The notes: a model not told the origin generated them from the sequence alone. DNA of 64,000 nt from an uncultured Mesonia sp. (GCA_947494545.1 CANLVH010000002.1:226688-290687), one strand, 5' to 3'. Counted from the first letter of the stretch, positions 18,357 through 27,814 are shown. Program-made: numbers and translations.

Positions 18357-18896
18357 ATGACCAATGTGTTTTTAACTTATCAAACAGAGCTTTCAATTAC
18401 TGCGGGGGTAATCATTTTTATGCTTATTTTACGTTTTGCGTTAAAAACAACTGCCAACAGAGTTGGCAAACGCGAAGATATAAATATAGGTCGCATAAAT
18501 TTGATGTTTAAATACATTAATGTTCTAGTAATTTTTATTGCCATATTTTTAATGTTATTAATCTGGGGTGTAGAAGCTTCTAGGTTAGCTTTGGTTTTTT
18601 CTTCGGTTTTTGCCGTGCTTGGCGTTGGCTTATTTGCTATTTGGTCTATTTTGAGCAATATTACTTCCGGAGTAATTTTGTTTTTTTCTTTTCCTTATAA
18701 AATTGGCGATAAAATTCAAATACACGACAAAGACTTTCCAATAGAAGCCACCATAGAAGATATTCGTGCTTTTCAACTGCATTTACGCACAGCAGATGGC
18801 GAATTAATTACCTATCCCAACAATTTACTTTTACAAAAACCGGTTTCGTTAATAAAGAAGAATCCTTTAAATGATGATGGTTCAGATGCGGTTTAA
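18357..18896 (+). CDS. Small mechanosensitive ion channel family protein (MscS-like)
   Basis: 179 residues. Three hydrophobic segments (about 12-28, 55-73, 78-105) precede a short cytoplasmic beta domain (FPYKIGDKIQIHD to LITYPNNLLLQKPV). The third segment is the Gly/Ala-rich pore-lining type (FAVLGVGLFAIW) followed by the MscS hinge and beta domain. It is shorter than MscS (286 residues in E. coli), lacking the C-terminal alpha-beta domain. The tail overlaps the 3' end of the convergent gene by four bases. Predicted to release osmolytes on osmotic downshift; activity at this length is inferred. Confidence 0.85.
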   Translation: MTNVFLTYQTELSITAGVIIFMLILRFALKTTANRVGKREDINIGRINLMFKYINVLVIFIAIFLMLLIWGVEASRLALVFSSVFAVLGVGLFAIWSILSNITSGVILFFSFPYKIGDKIQIHDKDFPIEATIEDIRAFQLHLRTADGELITYPNNLLLQKPVSLIKKNPLNDDGSDAV

Positions 18897-19396
18897 ATTT
18901 GTGCTTTTGCCATAACTTCTTTATAAAAGCCGTATAAAAGTTGCATTTCGCGCTTTCCTTGCTTTTTTCCGATGCGGCCACCAATGTACAGTGCAACCCA
19001 CATAAGCACCAAAAAAATACCAACGCCAATTGGTACAACAATGGTCTGTTTTAAGCTATATAAAGAATATCCCCAAGCCAAAATGCCCAAAAAACTCGTT
19101 ATTAAAACAAAATGTAAAAACATAAACATTGTCCATACCGTAGGATTGGGACCAAAAAATCCGTGAATATTTGTTTGGCTAGCTTCATTGGTTTTAATTT
19201 CCAAATGCAACTGCGGCGACCAAAACTTTTGGTCTTTTTTAGGAATTTTTATAAAAATGTGCGTGTCTACCAAAGACACAATAAAACGTTTTTGAGTTGT
19301 TTTTTCTGTCTCAAAACTCTTAAAAAGTATTTCTTTCTCTACAGGTAAAGGCTCATCAAACCTTGGCCTTAGTACAATATCATTAGATAATTCCAT
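18893..19396 (-). CDS. Hypothetical membrane protein with two membrane segments
   Basis: 167 residues, no family recognised. About 85 N-terminal residues are polar with beta-like alternation and a repeated Lys/Phe pattern. Two membrane segments follow at about 90-111 and 117-140, then a short basic tail (GGRIGKKQGKREMQ). Transcribed toward the mscS-like gene, whose stop codon it overlaps by four bases. The next gene rightward (PIG-L) is divergent, with 66 bases between. Likely inner-membrane; function unknown. Confidence 0.65.
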   Translation of the reverse strand: MELSNDIVLRPRFDEPLPVEKEILFKSFETEKTTQKRFIVSLVDTHIFIKIPKKDQKFWSPQLHLEIKTNEASQTNIHGFFGPNPTVWTMFMFLHFVLITSFLGILAWGYSLYSLKQTIVVPIGVGIFLVLMWVALYIGGRIGKKQGKREMQLLYGFYKEVMAKAQI

Positions 19397-19434
19397 TAGC
19401 TTATAATAGATTAAACTAGCTTAATTAAAGTTAG

Positions 19435-19442
19435 TATATTTG
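19435..19442 (+). promoter_or_regulatory. Candidate -7 element for the PIG-L operon
   Basis: TATATTTG, an exact -7 match, ends 20 bases before the ATG at 19463. No TTG is found at the expected -33 position. Confidence 0.42.
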
Positions 19443-19462
19443 AAAAAACTGAAAAACGCCTT

Positions 19463-21955
19463 ATGAAAAAAATAAGTTTAAGCCTACTTGCACTACTTTT
19501 CGCTTTTTCTTCTTTTAGTCAATATAAAACACAACTTAACAGCGCCGAAATATATCAAAAAATTGAGAAACTCAACTTTTTAGGTTCGGTTTTATATATT
19601 GCTGCCCATCCAGATGACGAAAACACTAAACTTATTTCTTATCTTTCTAAAAACCTGCACGCCAGAACCGGCTATTTATCGCTTACTCGCGGAGATGGCG
19701 GGCAAAATCTTATAGGGCCGGAAATTAGAGAAGCTTTGGGCGTTATTCGTACGCAAGAATTATTGGCCGCTAGAAGAATTGATGGCGGCGAGCAGTTTTT
19801 TACCCGCGCCAATGATTTTGGTTATTCTAAAACTCCGGCAGAAACGCTTTCTATTTGGGATAAAGAAAAAGTATTGAGCGATGTGGTTTGGGCAATAAGA
19901 AAATTTCAGCCGGATATAATAATCAATAGGTTTGATCATCGAACAGAAGGCCAAACCCACGGCCATCATACAGCTTCTGCCCGTTTAAGTTTAGAAGCTT
20001 TTGAGCTTGCCGGAAAAGAAGATAAATTTTCCACACAATTAGATTACTTATCCACTTGGCAACCAAAACGCTTATTTTTTAATACCTCGTGGTGGTTTTA
20101 CGGAAGCCAAGAAAAATTTGAAAATGCCGACAAATCTAATATGCTGGCCGTAGATGTTGGTAATTATTACCCATTACTGGGAAAATCTAACACAGAAATT
20201 GCTTCTTTAAGCAGAAGTCAGCATAAATCGCAAGGCTTTGGCAATACACCGGTACGTGGCAAAGATTTAGAATATATAGAACTTATTAAAGGCAAAATGC
20301 CTGCACAACAAGAAACTATTTTTGCCGGAATAAATACCAGTTGGAGCAGAATTAAAAACGGAAAAGAAATTGGAAAACTGGTAAGCGAAATTCAGCGGGA
20401 TTATGACTTTAAAAATCCTTCACACAGCATCCCTAAATTGCTACAAGTTTATACCAAAATAAAGCAATTAGATAATAAACATTGGCGAGAAATTAAGCTA
20501 AAAGAAGTAAAAGAAATTATTGCTTCTGCTGCAGGTTTGTACTTAGAAGCTTACGCGGAAAATCAATTTGCAACTCCAAACGATTCACTTAAAGTAAAAG
20601 TTGAAGTAACCAACAGAAACGAACTGGATTTAAAAATAGTAGATATTTGCTTCAATGCAACTAACTTCACCAAACCTGTACAACAAAACTTAAGCAACAA
20701 TACTTCTTACAAGACGACAGTAGATTTTAAATTGCCGACAAAAATACCCTATTCAAGTCCGTATTGGTTAGACCTGCCACACACAATAGGAATGTATAAA
20801 GTGCCCGTGCAATTACAGCGTGTTAAACCGGAAAATGATGCAGCTTTAAACGCCGTTTTTAACCTAAATATAAACGGCACAAACTTGCAATTTACAAAAC
20901 CCGTAGTTTACAAAACCAATGATGCGGTAAAAGGCGAAGTTTACAAACCTTTTTTAATTGTTCCTAAAGTAAGTTTAGAAGTAAAACCGGATGTTTTGAT
21001 ATTTAGCGAAAATACTTCCAAAAAAATTGAAGTTAAGGTAAAAAATAACGCTTTGGCAACAGAAGGAGAATTGCGATTAGAAACAGGAAAAAATTGGAAA
21101 ATTGAACCAAGCTCTATTTCGGTTAGCTTTCAGAAAAAAGGAGAAGAAAAAACCTTTAGATTCAATGTAACTCCTCCCAAAGAAAAAGCTACGAATAATG
21201 TAAGCGCCGTTTTCTTCCGTAAAGGGAAAAAATACGAGCAAGAAAACACCATTGTAGATTATGAACATATTCCGCAACAAAGTATACTTTCCGCCGCAAA
21301 GGCTAAACTTATAAAACTTGATATTAAAAAGGAAGGTGAAAACATTGCCTACATTCAGGGAGCGGGAGATAAAGTTGGTGAGAGTTTAACGCAAATTGGG
21401 TATCAAGTAAGTTATTTAAATCCGCAAGAAATAACCATAAACAAATTGGCGCAATTTGATGCTGTAGTAATTGGCATTAGAGCTTACAATGTTTTAGAAA
21501 GCTTAAAATACAAACAAGAAATACTATTTAATTTTGTAAAAAACGGCGGCAATATGCTGGTGCAATATAATACTGTTCACGCCTTAAAAACCAAGAATCT
21601 TGCACCCTACTCTTTAAAACTATCAAAAGATAGAGTTACCAACGAAAATGCTAAGGTAGATTTTTTAGCATCGGAACATCCGGTTTTAAATTACCCGAAT
21701 AAAATAACCAAAACAGATTTTGATAATTGGGTACAAGAAAGAGGTTTGTATTTTCCTGAAGAATGGGACAAAAAATTTACGCCAATTTTAGGAATGCACG
21801 ATGCCAATGAAACTCAAAAAAAAGGTAGTTTATTAATAGCTCCTTACGGAAAAGGCTATTACATTTATACCGGGTTAAGCTTTTTTAGAGAATTGCCGGC
21901 CGGCGTTCCCGGTGCTTATCGCTTATTTGCCAACTTGTTATCTTTAGGAAAATGA
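19463..21955 (+). CDS. Secreted PIG-L (LmbE) family deacetylase
   Basis: 830 residues with signal peptide (MKKISLSLLALLFAFSSFSQ). The PIG-L/LmbE metal-dependent N-acetylglucosamine deacetylase domain spans about 40-300, with the metal motif AAHPDDEN (His49, Asp51, Asp52) and the later HGHHTASA cluster (about 172-179) supplying the third ligand. A middle beta region (about 350-600) resembles NPCBM/alpha-galactosidase-type modules. The last 200 residues look like a class I glutamine-amidotransferase-like fold (YDAVVIGIRAYNVLE... NGGNMLVQYNT). It is probably periplasmic, removing acetyl groups from a glycan. A 37-residue membrane peptide starts inside its stop codon and a sodium symporter follows, suggesting uptake of a released product. 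Confidence 0.88.
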   Translation: MKKISLSLLALLFAFSSFSQYKTQLNSAEIYQKIEKLNFLGSVLYIAAHPDDENTKLISYLSKNLHARTGYLSLTRGDGGQNLIGPEIREALGVIRTQELLAARRIDGGEQFFTRANDFGYSKTPAETLSIWDKEKVLSDVVWAIRKFQPDIIINRFDHRTEGQTHGHHTASARLSLEAFELAGKEDKFSTQLDYLSTWQPKRLFFNTSWWFYGSQEKFENADKSNMLAVDVGNYYPLLGKSNTEIASLSRSQHKSQGFGNTPVRGKDLEYIELIKGKMPAQQETIFAGINTSWSRIKNGKEIGKLVSEIQRDYDFKNPSHSIPKLLQVYTKIKQLDNKHWREIKLKEVKEIIASAAGLYLEAYAENQFATPNDSLKVKVEVTNRNELDLKIVDICFNATNFTKPVQQNLSNNTSYKTTVDFKLPTKIPYSSPYWLDLPHTIGMYKVPVQLQRVKPENDAALNAVFNLNINGTNLQFTKPVVYKTNDAVKGEVYKPFLIVPKVSLEVKPDVLIFSENTSKKIEVKVKNNALATEGELRLETGKNWKIEPSSISVSFQKKGEEKTFRFNVTPPKEKATNNVSAVFFRKGKKYEQENTIVDYEHIPQQSILSAAKAKLIKLDIKKEGENIAYIQGAGDKVGESLTQIGYQVSYLNPQEITINKLAQFDAVVIGIRAYNVLESLKYKQEILFNFVKNGGNMLVQYNTVHALKTKNLAPYSLKLSKDRVTNENAKVDFLASEHPVLNYPNKITKTDFDNWVQERGLYFPEEWDKKFTPILGMHDANETQKKGSLLIAPYGKGYYIYTGLSFFRELPAGVPGAYRLFANLLSLGK

Positions 21956-22065
21956 AAAACGAAAAGCCTGAAAAATACTACTGGAAAAAGAGTTACACCT
22001 TGGTTTTAATTACCAATGTAGTTTATGTAATTGTTTTTTATTTATTTATGCGTTATTTCGCTTAA
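21952..22065 (+). CDS. Small single-pass membrane peptide, 37 residues
   Basis: The ATG at 21952 overlaps the PIG-L stop codon (ATGA), and the frame ends in TAA at 22063-22065. The product begins with a charged head (MKNEKPEKYYWKKS) followed by one membrane segment (TLVLITNVVYVIVFYLFM), so it would be anchored with the N-terminus in the cytoplasm. The symporter ATG lies 10 bases after its stop. The coupling on both sides and the clean charge-plus-helix layout support a real gene. It may be an accessory subunit of the symporter, as small peptides are in some SSS carriers; that role is inferred. Confidence 0.7.
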   Translation: MKNEKPEKYYWKKSYTLVLITNVVYVIVFYLFMRYFA

Positions 22066-22075
22066 ACCTTTATCT

Positions 22076-23758
22076 ATGCATTATTTAGACTTAATAGTTC
22101 TGTTTTCTACTTTAGGGTTTATTGTTATTTACGGATATTATCAAACGCGTGGAAGCAAAAATGTTAGTGATTATTTAAAAGGTGGCAATCAGGCTAAATG
22201 GTATACAGTTGGTTTGTCTGTAATGGCAACCCAAGCCAGCGCTATTACTTTTTTATCAACACCAGGCCAAGCTTTTCATAGCGGGATGGGTTTTGTGCAA
22301 TTTTATCTTGGCGTACCCGTGGCAATGGTAATTATAAGTATGGTTTTTATTCCTATTTACCATCGTTTAAAAGTTTATACTGCCTATGAATATTTAGAAG
22401 ATCGTTTTGATTTAAAAACCAGAACTTTAACTGCAATTCTATTTTTGGTACAACGCGGCGTGGCGGCTGGAATTACCATTTTTGCGCCCGCAATTGTACT
22501 TTCGGCAGTTTTAGGTTGGGAACTTGCAACTCTAAATATTTTAATTGGTGTTTTGGTAATAATTTACACAGTTTCTGGTGGCACTAAAGCCGTTAGCTTG
22601 ACGCAAAAACAACAAATGGCAGTAATTTTTGTAGGAATGTTAACTGCTTTTTTCCTAATTACCAGCTATTTACCTGATGAGATAAGTTTTTCTAATGCTT
22701 TAGAAATTGCCGGAGCTAACGGCAAATTGGAAGTTTTAGATTTCTCTTTTGATTTTGAAAACCGTTATACTTTTTGGAGCGGACTTATAGGCGGCAGTTT
22801 TTTGGCCCTCTCCTATTTTGGTACAGATCAAAGTCAGGTGCAACGCTATTTATCTGCAAGCTCTGTTAGGGAAAGTCAGATGGGTTTAATTTTTAATGGT
22901 TTGCTAAAAGTGCCAATGCAATTTTTTATTCTTTTGGTTGGGGTAATGGTCTTTATTTTTTATCAATTTAATCCAACACCACTTAACTTTAACCCTGCCG
23001 CAGAAGCAGCTATAGAAAATTCTTCCGTAGAGCAAGAATATAAAGATTTACAACAAGAGTTAACCAATAACGAGGCAGAAAAAGCAAAAACTTCTTTGGC
23101 TTTCGCCGAAGCAAAAAAAGCAAATAACGAAAATGCCGAACAACTAAAAACCCAATTGGTAAATCTGGAAACCGAAAATAAAAGCATTAGAGAAGCTGCC
23201 AATTCGCTTATTAATAAAGCAGACCCAGATATAGAAACCAACGATAAAGATTATGTATTTATACATTTTATATTAAATAATTTGCCACGTGGATTGATAG
23301 GACTTCTGTTGGCTGTAATTTTAAGCGCGGCAATGTCTTCGACCGCTTCAGAATTAAATTCTTTAGCATCTACCACCGCTATGGACCTTTATAAAAGGAA
23401 TAGCAAAACAGAACATTCCGAAAAGCATTATTTAAATGCTTCCAAACTTTTTACGTTGGCTTGGGGAATATTTGCTATTGGGGTTGCCAGTGTGGCCAAT
23501 TTATTTGACAACCTTATACAATTGGTAAACATTATTGGTTCTATTTTTTACGGCAATGTTTTAGGAATTTTCTTACTCGGTTTTTTCGTGAAATACGTAA
23601 AGAGCAAAGCAACTTTTACCGCAGCTATTATTACGCAAGCAGTTGTGGTTTTAGGCTGGTGGCAAGATTGGATGCCCTATTTATGGTTAAACCTTTTTGG
23701 GTGTGCTCTGGTTATGGGTATTGCTTTATTATTACAAAGTTTAGGAAACAAAAATTAA
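22076..23758 (+). CDS. Sodium:solute symporter family protein
   Basis: 560-residue SSS-family carrier with about 13 membrane segments. SSS features include the early GGNQAKWYTVGLSVMATQASAITFLS region, a sodium-site segment SYFGTDQSQVQRYLS and, near residue 420, the SAAMSSTASELNSLAS motif. The solute is unknown; the linked PIG-L deacetylase suggests a sugar or amino sugar. Residues about 308-388 form a long acidic, Lys/Glu/Gln-rich coiled-coil-like insertion between membrane segments, unusual for a transporter. I use the ATG at 22076; a longer frame opening with TTG runs 15 codons farther but overlaps the small gene upstream. Confidence 0.9.
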   Translation: MHYLDLIVLFSTLGFIVIYGYYQTRGSKNVSDYLKGGNQAKWYTVGLSVMATQASAITFLSTPGQAFHSGMGFVQFYLGVPVAMVIISMVFIPIYHRLKVYTAYEYLEDRFDLKTRTLTAILFLVQRGVAAGITIFAPAIVLSAVLGWELATLNILIGVLVIIYTVSGGTKAVSLTQKQQMAVIFVGMLTAFFLITSYLPDEISFSNALEIAGANGKLEVLDFSFDFENRYTFWSGLIGGSFLALSYFGTDQSQVQRYLSASSVRESQMGLIFNGLLKVPMQFFILLVGVMVFIFYQFNPTPLNFNPAAEAAIENSSVEQEYKDLQQELTNNEAEKAKTSLAFAEAKKANNENAEQLKTQLVNLETENKSIREAANSLINKADPDIETNDKDYVFIHFILNNLPRGLIGLLLAVILSAAMSSTASELNSLASTTAMDLYKRNSKTEHSEKHYLNASKLFTLAWGIFAIGVASVANLFDNLIQLVNIIGSIFYGNVLGIFLLGFFVKYVKSKATFTAAIITQAVVVLGWWQDWMPYLWLNLFGCALVMGIALLLQSLGNKN

Positions 23759-23759
23759 A

Positions 23760-23797
23760 AAAAGCCAACTTAACTTTAGAAAGTTAAATTGGCTTTT
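23760..23797. terminator. Bidirectional terminator between symporter and DUF2911 genes
   Basis: Arms AAAGCCAACTTAACTTT (23761-23777) and AAAGTTAAATTGGCTTTT (23780-23797) pair with one mismatch around a very short loop. T-rich and A-rich edges allow termination from either side. It lies between two convergent stop codons. Confidence 0.8.
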
Positions 23798-23820
23798 AGT
23801 TTTAAACACGGGTTTTGCAA

Positions 23821-24666
23821 TTATTGCACGCCCCACTCTTTTAAAGTCTCTTTATTCAATTTTATATAATGCGCATCTTTATTTTTTTCGGCTAGTTCAA
23901 GCGATTTTTTTAAAGTTTGCATTGCTTTTTTCTTCTGTCCCAATTGTGCCTGAATTAAAGCTTTTTGGCGCAGCATCCAATGACCGGGATTCTCGCTCAT
24001 GCTAATAGACTTATCTACCCAATCTAATGCTTTTTCTAATTCTTTGTTTTCTGCAGCATAGTAACTTCCCGCCGCATAATAATCTGCCGCAGTAGGTTTA
24101 CCGCTAAGCGTTTTTTCAATGCTTTTTTCGGCTTTTTCCATAGATGGTGTTGTAATAGCAATTGGCACCATCGTGTTTTGCCACATAATACGTAAAACAG
24201 CAGAATCGTTTCGTAAATTATCAAACAATAAGGTAAAAGTTTCCATACTATAGTCTATTTCTTCCGCTCTAGCGGAAACACGTAAAGCTTCTTTACTCTT
24301 ATCCCATTTTGAAGGAAGTCCCCAATTTTTGGTATCGGAATAAAAAATGATTTCCCAAGTTTCTTTTCCCGGAATGGTATATAAAGCATAACTTCCGGCT
24401 TTTAAAGATTTGCCTGCTACAGTAATATCGTCATTAAAACTTACAACCGTATTTTGGTTAGCCCCGGTTCGCCATTTTTTTCCGTAAGGTATTAATTCAC
24501 CAAAAATTTCTCTTCCTTTTAAAGAAGGTCGCGAATAATCTATACTAATATTAGTTAATCCCACCATCTGCTCAATGCTTGCTTTAGGACTAGGTTGTGG
24601 GGTTTCAACTTGAGCTGTAAGCGTTAGCCCAATAAATAGAAATAAAATAAGAAATGTTTTTTTCAT
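23821..24666 (-). CDS. DUF2911 domain protein with TPR-like C-terminus
   Basis: 281 residues with a signal peptide (MKKTFLILFLFIGLTLTAQ). Residues about 20-165 are the DUF2911 beta domain (QMVGLTNISIDYSRPSLKGREIFGELIPYGKKWRTGANQNT is within it), common in Bacteroidota exported proteins, function unknown. Residues about 170-275 form tetratricopeptide-like helix pairs (AADYYAAGSYYAAENKELEKALDWVDKSI). Predicted periplasmic. It is divergent from the metalloprotease gene (166 bases between starts) and ends at a shared terminator. No catalytic residues are recognisable. Confidence 0.9.
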   Translation of the reverse strand: MKKTFLILFLFIGLTLTAQVETPQPSPKASIEQMVGLTNISIDYSRPSLKGREIFGELIPYGKKWRTGANQNTVVSFNDDITVAGKSLKAGSYALYTIPGKETWEIIFYSDTKNWGLPSKWDKSKEALRVSARAEEIDYSMETFTLLFDNLRNDSAVLRIMWQNTMVPIAITTPSMEKAEKSIEKTLSGKPTAADYYAAGSYYAAENKELEKALDWVDKSISMSENPGHWMLRQKALIQAQLGQKKKAMQTLKKSLELAEKNKDAHYIKLNKETLKEWGVQ

Positions 24667-24832
24667 GTGTAGAAAAGTTTAATTTTTAGTAAAAATACAT
24701 ATTTTTTATACCAATAGCTTTTTAAAGATTCTTTTTTACACCAAAAAACCTACAAATAATCAATTTTATGAATAATATGCTCGAATATTAAAATAACAAT
24801 TTTATATTTACGCTAATTAAAACTTTAAACAA

Positions 24833-27091
24833 ATGAATAGGAAAAAAATTACCCTTTGGATGCTACTTTGTATAGCATTTCCAACATTTTTATTTGCACA
24901 ATCAAACGGATTATGGCAACCTGTTGACCAGAGTTCTATCAAGCAAGATAATGTTTTGGAAAGCTACACAAGGGTAGACAAATTTGAAACATTTTATTTA
25001 AATGTAAATGCGCTAAAAACTAGTATTTTGCAAGCTCCTTTGCGAAATAATGGAACAAACACATCAGTAGAAATCAATTTTCCGGTTTCTAACAATGCTG
25101 TTAAAAAGTTCTCTATCTATAAAGTTCAAACTTTAAGTCCTGAACTTAGTGAAAAATTCCCTTCTATTACTTCTTATGTTGGAATTTCAAAAGATAAGAA
25201 AAATAGAATTCGTTTAACTTTAACCAATCAAGGTCTTTACGGAATGCTATCTTCTACAGAAGGTACTATTTATATAAACCCTTACACCAAAACCGGTGAT
25301 ATTTATACTGTTTTTAACAGGAAAGATAGTTACCGCTCACAAGATGTAATGACTTGTTTAGTAGAAAGCCAAGTATCTGAATCTAAAATGTTAGACAACA
25401 CTTCTAATTTAATAGATGTAGACGAAAGCATTTTAAGAAATTATGAATTGGCTGTAGCTACCACAGGAGAGTATTCTACTTTTCACGTAAACCAAGCCGG
25501 TCTTCAAAATGGTACAGACCAAGAAAAGAAAACGGCAGTTTTATCTGCAGTAACTGTTACTGTAGACCGTGTTGCAGAAGTTTATGAGAGAGATATAGCC
25601 GTAACTTTTGAATTGGTACCAAATAACGAAGACATTATTTATTTAGACCCAAACACAGATCCATTTCAAAATGGAAATGCAGGTGTTTTAATTAACCAAA
25701 GCCAGACAGAAATAGATAATACTATTGGATCTGGAAATTATGATATTGGACATACTTTTAGTACCGGAGCAGGTGGTTTAGCACAATTAATGTCTGTTTG
25801 TTCTACCGGAAAAGCTCGCGGAATTACCGGTATTAACGCTCCTGTAGGAGATGCTTACGATATAGATTTTGTTGCGCACGAGATAGGTCACCAATTTGGC
25901 GGTAACCACACTTTTAACGGTGATACCGGAAGTTGCCAAGGTGGTAACAGAAATAATTCAACTGCAGTAGAACCGGGAAGTGGATCTACAATTATGGCTT
26001 ACGCCGGAATTTGTCCTGGCGAGAATGTACAGAATAATAGTGATCCTTATTTTCACGCAATAAGTATTGGAGAGATGTATAATTTTATTTCTAATTTATA
26101 CGGTGGGAACTGCCCAACAGATGAGACAATAAGCAACTCGGCTCCGGTAATTATTCCTGGCGATGATTATACAATTCCTTACGGTACTGCTTTTAGATTA
26201 ACAGCAGATGCAACCGATGTAGATGGTGACGAATTATCTTATGTTTGGGAGCAAACAGACACAGAAATCACTCCTGCTCCACCTTCTACAACTGCAACGC
26301 AAGGACCGGTTTTTAGATCACGTAATTCTTTTGATAGTCCTACGCGTTATTTTCCTGAAAAAGCTAATGTTTTAGGTAATAATCTTACTCCAACTTGGGA
26401 AGTTATTCCTAATGTAGCAAGAAGTTTTAAGTTTGCTGTGACTGTAAGAGATAACAATGTTTTAGGCGGACAAAGCTCTCGCGATGATATTGTAGTAAAT
26501 GTAGCAAATACAGGACCTTTTCAAGTAACTTCACAAGCTACACCTGGTCTTAGTTATGATCAAAATGAAACCTTTGAAGTTACTTGGGATGTTGCCGGTA
26601 CAGACGGAAATAATATTAACACCAGTAATGTAAATATTTTAATTTCGTACAATGCAGGTATTGCTTTTACCGAAGTATTAGCTTCTAATGTTCCTAATAC
26701 GGGATCTGCAATGGTACAAGCTCCTATAGGACAAAGCTCTTCTCTTTGTAAAATTATGATAGAGCCGGTAGATAATGTTTACTACGCAATAAATACTACA
26801 TTATTCAGAATTACATCAGATTTATCTACAGACGATGCATTAGCTTCTGTTTTTGCGGTTTATCCTAACCCAAATAATGGCTCTTTTACTATTAGTATGA
26901 AAGAGAATACTAGCGAAGTTTATACTGCAAACGTTTACGATATAAGAGGAAGATTAATAAAGAATTTTGAAGTTAACCCTTCTACTTCTTTAGAAAAAAG
27001 AGTTTCTTTAGATAATGCTCAAGCCGGAATTTACTTATTAGAACTAAGTAACGGCAAGCAAAAAACGGTTAAAAAATTAGTGGTAAACTAA
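24833..27091 (+). CDS. Secreted zinc metalloprotease with T9SS type A sorting domain
   Basis: 752 residues. Signal peptide (MNRKKITLWMLLCIAFPTFLFAQ), a propeptide-like region (about 25-190), then a reprolysin-like metzincin domain with the zinc site HEIGHQFGGNH (His349, His353 and His359) and a likely Met-turn downstream (AYAGICP region). Beta-sandwich domains (PKD/cadherin-like and Ig-like) follow. The final 80 residues (VYPNPNNGSFTI to KTVKKLVVN) are a T9SS type A sorting domain, which is cleaved when the protein is exported across the outer membrane. Expected extracellular proteolysis for nutrient acquisition. The gene is followed by a strong terminator and is therefore monocistronic. The upstream TATATTTA is a near match to the -7 element. 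Confidence 0.93.
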   Translation: MNRKKITLWMLLCIAFPTFLFAQSNGLWQPVDQSSIKQDNVLESYTRVDKFETFYLNVNALKTSILQAPLRNNGTNTSVEINFPVSNNAVKKFSIYKVQTLSPELSEKFPSITSYVGISKDKKNRIRLTLTNQGLYGMLSSTEGTIYINPYTKTGDIYTVFNRKDSYRSQDVMTCLVESQVSESKMLDNTSNLIDVDESILRNYELAVATTGEYSTFHVNQAGLQNGTDQEKKTAVLSAVTVTVDRVAEVYERDIAVTFELVPNNEDIIYLDPNTDPFQNGNAGVLINQSQTEIDNTIGSGNYDIGHTFSTGAGGLAQLMSVCSTGKARGITGINAPVGDAYDIDFVAHEIGHQFGGNHTFNGDTGSCQGGNRNNSTAVEPGSGSTIMAYAGICPGENVQNNSDPYFHAISIGEMYNFISNLYGGNCPTDETISNSAPVIIPGDDYTIPYGTAFRLTADATDVDGDELSYVWEQTDTEITPAPPSTTATQGPVFRSRNSFDSPTRYFPEKANVLGNNLTPTWEVIPNVARSFKFAVTVRDNNVLGGQSSRDDIVVNVANTGPFQVTSQATPGLSYDQNETFEVTWDVAGTDGNNINTSNVNILISYNAGIAFTEVLASNVPNTGSAMVQAPIGQSSSLCKIMIEPVDNVYYAINTTLFRITSDLSTDDALASVFAVYPNPNNGSFTISMKENTSEVYTANVYDIRGRLIKNFEVNPSTSLEKRVSLDNAQAGIYLLELSNGKQKTVKKLVVN

Positions 27092-27111
27092 TTAATAATC
27101 TTAATACTATT

Positions 27112-27147
27112 AAAAGGGTCGTTCTTGTTAAGAACGACCCTTTTTTT
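27112..27147 (+). terminator. Terminator of the metalloprotease gene
   Basis: AAAAGGGTCGTTCTT (left) pairs with AAGAACGACCCTTTTTTT (right) around a GTT-type loop. A stem of about 15 pairs is followed by a T run at 27141-27147. It sits 20 bases after the stop and also faces the lipoprotein gene that converges from the right. Confidence 0.9.
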
Positions 27148-27171
27148 ATAATACAGAAAAATTATTCTTAT

Positions 27172-27705
27172 TTAAAATTCATAATCAGCCACTATAGATT
27201 TTATAATTTGTGGTACTTGGTTGTTTTCAAAATTAATAGTTAATTTTCCGTTTTTCAAATTTAGACTACCTTCATGCACTTTAAAATACCCGGCAGAGCC
27301 TTTACAAAAACAAAACCTTCCGTAAGTAAAATTCACTGTACTTAAAGCCTTATCGTTCAATTGTAGTTCTTTTTTATTTACAGGAATTTCAAACAATACT
27401 TCTTCGCGGTATTGGCCATCCATCATTTTTTCGTCCTGATTTTTATTAAATTCATATTTTATAACATGCGTAGAGTCGCTATCTTTTAAATTTGGCGAAA
27501 GCATCCCAATACCATCTTTAGAATATTCTATTTTTTTGTTCTTCATAAGCTCTATTGTACAATCTGCTTCTCTAGGACAATCGCTTTTTAAAGTCAAATT
27601 TTTCATATTCTCAAAAGAATCAGTTTGGGTTTTACTTGTGGTGTTATGCGTTGTATTACAAGCAAAAGCTCCAAATAATACGGCTACTAAAAAGTATTTT
27701 TTCAT
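27172..27705 (-). CDS. Putative lipoprotein, function unknown
   Basis: 177 residues with a short basic start, hydrophobic stretch and lipobox-like AFAC near residue 16 (MKKYFLVAVLFGAFACNTT), so a lipoprotein anchored after signal peptidase II cleavage is likely. The mature part is mostly beta-type with two close Cys (CFCKGSAG) and no recognised domain. It ends opposite the metalloprotease terminator and starts divergently from the SRPBCC gene. Nothing else identifies a role. Confidence 0.7.
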   Translation of the reverse strand: MKKYFLVAVLFGAFACNTTHNTTSKTQTDSFENMKNLTLKSDCPREADCTIELMKNKKIEYSKDGIGMLSPNLKDSDSTHVIKYEFNKNQDEKMMDGQYREEVLFEIPVNKKELQLNDKALSTVNFTYGRFCFCKGSAGYFKVHEGSLNLKNGKLTINFENNQVPQIIKSIVADYEF

Positions 27706-27814
27706 AATAAAAATTTTAATAAATGTAGTTAAATAATCAGTAAAGCTAAATAAAAGTATAAAAACAATAACTTTTGTTTAACTTTTATAAAGCAACATTA
27801 AACACTTATTTATT

